A DNA stretch of 6,818 nucleotides, from assembly GCA_019420345.1 (NCBI GenBank), contig JAHZHI010000060.1:1-6818 (forward strand). Direction: 5' to 3'. Positions 6,675 through 6,818 of this stretch are shown piece after piece. Made by a program: the position numbers and the translations under genes. The DNA is from Peptococcaceae bacterium (lineage in GTDB: Bacteria; Bacillota; Peptococcia; Peptococcales; Peptococcaceae). Under the pieces are notes generated by a model. That model was not told where the DNA came from, made no database searches, and was given only the letters and a program-made list of their open reading frames with translations. Each line of letters opens with the position of its first letter. Positions within the stretch are counted from its first letter, which is position 1.

Positions 6675-6703
6675 ATTATACATCATTGCTCCATTTTTTT
6701 CAT
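6675..6703 (-). promoter_or_regulatory. Promoter of the split transketolase genes
   Basis: A perfect -10, TATAAT (6680-6675), has ATGAAA (6703-6698, 4 of 6 to TTGACA) exactly 17 bases upstream. The predicted start near 6668 gives a leader of about 57 bases. Two small dyads flank it: CTTG/CAAG (6711-6726 region) upstream and TTGT/ACAA (6647-6659) near the start. Both are too short to assign to a regulator. Confidence 0.7.
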
Positions 6704-6743
6704 TCTACTTTCTTGCATTCTTACAAGTTTTTTGTTCTAAAAC

Positions 6744-6774
6744 AAAAAAACGACCGCTTCAAAATGAACAGGTC
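6744..6774 (-). terminator. Probable terminator of a gene beyond the right edge
   Basis: On the minus strand, GACC (6774-6771) pairs with GGTC (6755-6752), and TTCA (6768-6765) with TGAA (6761-6758), with a 2x2 internal mismatch and a 3-base loop. A run of seven T (6750-6744) follows one base later. The stem is imperfect, but its place before the transketolase promoter suits an upstream gene on the same strand. Confidence 0.5.
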
Positions 6775-6818
6775 CAATAAAAACGGACAATAGACAAAAC
6801 ACCCCCTGATGTAGGAAA
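6775..6818. other. Right edge, no identifiable gene
   Basis: These 44 bases are AT-rich near the terminator and contain the run ACACCCCC. The minus strand could hold the last codons of a gene beyond the edge, but several frames stay open across so short a stretch and none can be chosen. I see no other feature. Confidence 0.4.

Noticed and set aside
1..6818. Mobile element, phage, CRISPR or defence system
   Set aside because: There is no transposase or integrase, no spaced repeat array and no terminal repeats. tRNA genes are present, but no attachment-site duplication or integrase is visible.

Overview
This is an ordinary housekeeping stretch of a bacterial chromosome of moderate GC. Every gene I can support lies on the minus strand, so transcription runs from the right edge to the left. 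Strong GAAAGGAG/GGGAGG-type ribosome binding sites, a transketolase split into two genes and a tRNA gene without an encoded CCA end suggest a Bacillota relative. An anaerobic lineage such as the Negativicutes is my best guess, at low confidence. There is no taxonomic marker beyond a partial and a complete tRNA gene.

Right to left along transcription: the right edge (about 6744-6818) holds what looks like the terminator of a gene outside the window. A sigma-A-type promoter (6675-6703) then drives two overlapping genes (ATGA overlap) that encode the N-terminal (5790-6611) and C-terminal (4852-5793) halves of a transketolase. A 10-bp hairpin with a U-run (4805-4838) ends that unit. After a leader of about 170 bp with a direct repeat and a dyad come nrdA (2090-4624) and nrdB (1028-2071), 18 bp apart. 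Together they form a complete class Ia aerobic ribonucleotide reductase with all catalytic and metal-binding residues in place. A third gene (323-979) follows 48 bp later. It encodes a small transglutaminase-like protein whose catalytic Cys position is occupied by Ser. A good terminator at 275-307 closes this unit.

The left end is a separate tRNA unit. A strong extended -10 promoter (206-234) reads into tRNA-Glu(UUC) (82-155), a short spacer hairpin, and tRNA-Val(UAC) (1-54, cut by the window edge).

Functionally, the split transketolase belongs to the non-oxidative pentose phosphate pathway, which supplies ribose-5-phosphate. NrdAB turns ribonucleoside diphosphates into deoxyribonucleotides. 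The two units are metabolically adjacent, but a terminator separates them and co-regulation is not shown. I found no mobile element, CRISPR array, phage gene or convincing new system. The most curious items are the Cys-less transglutaminase-like protein behind nrdAB and the repeat-bearing nrdA leader.
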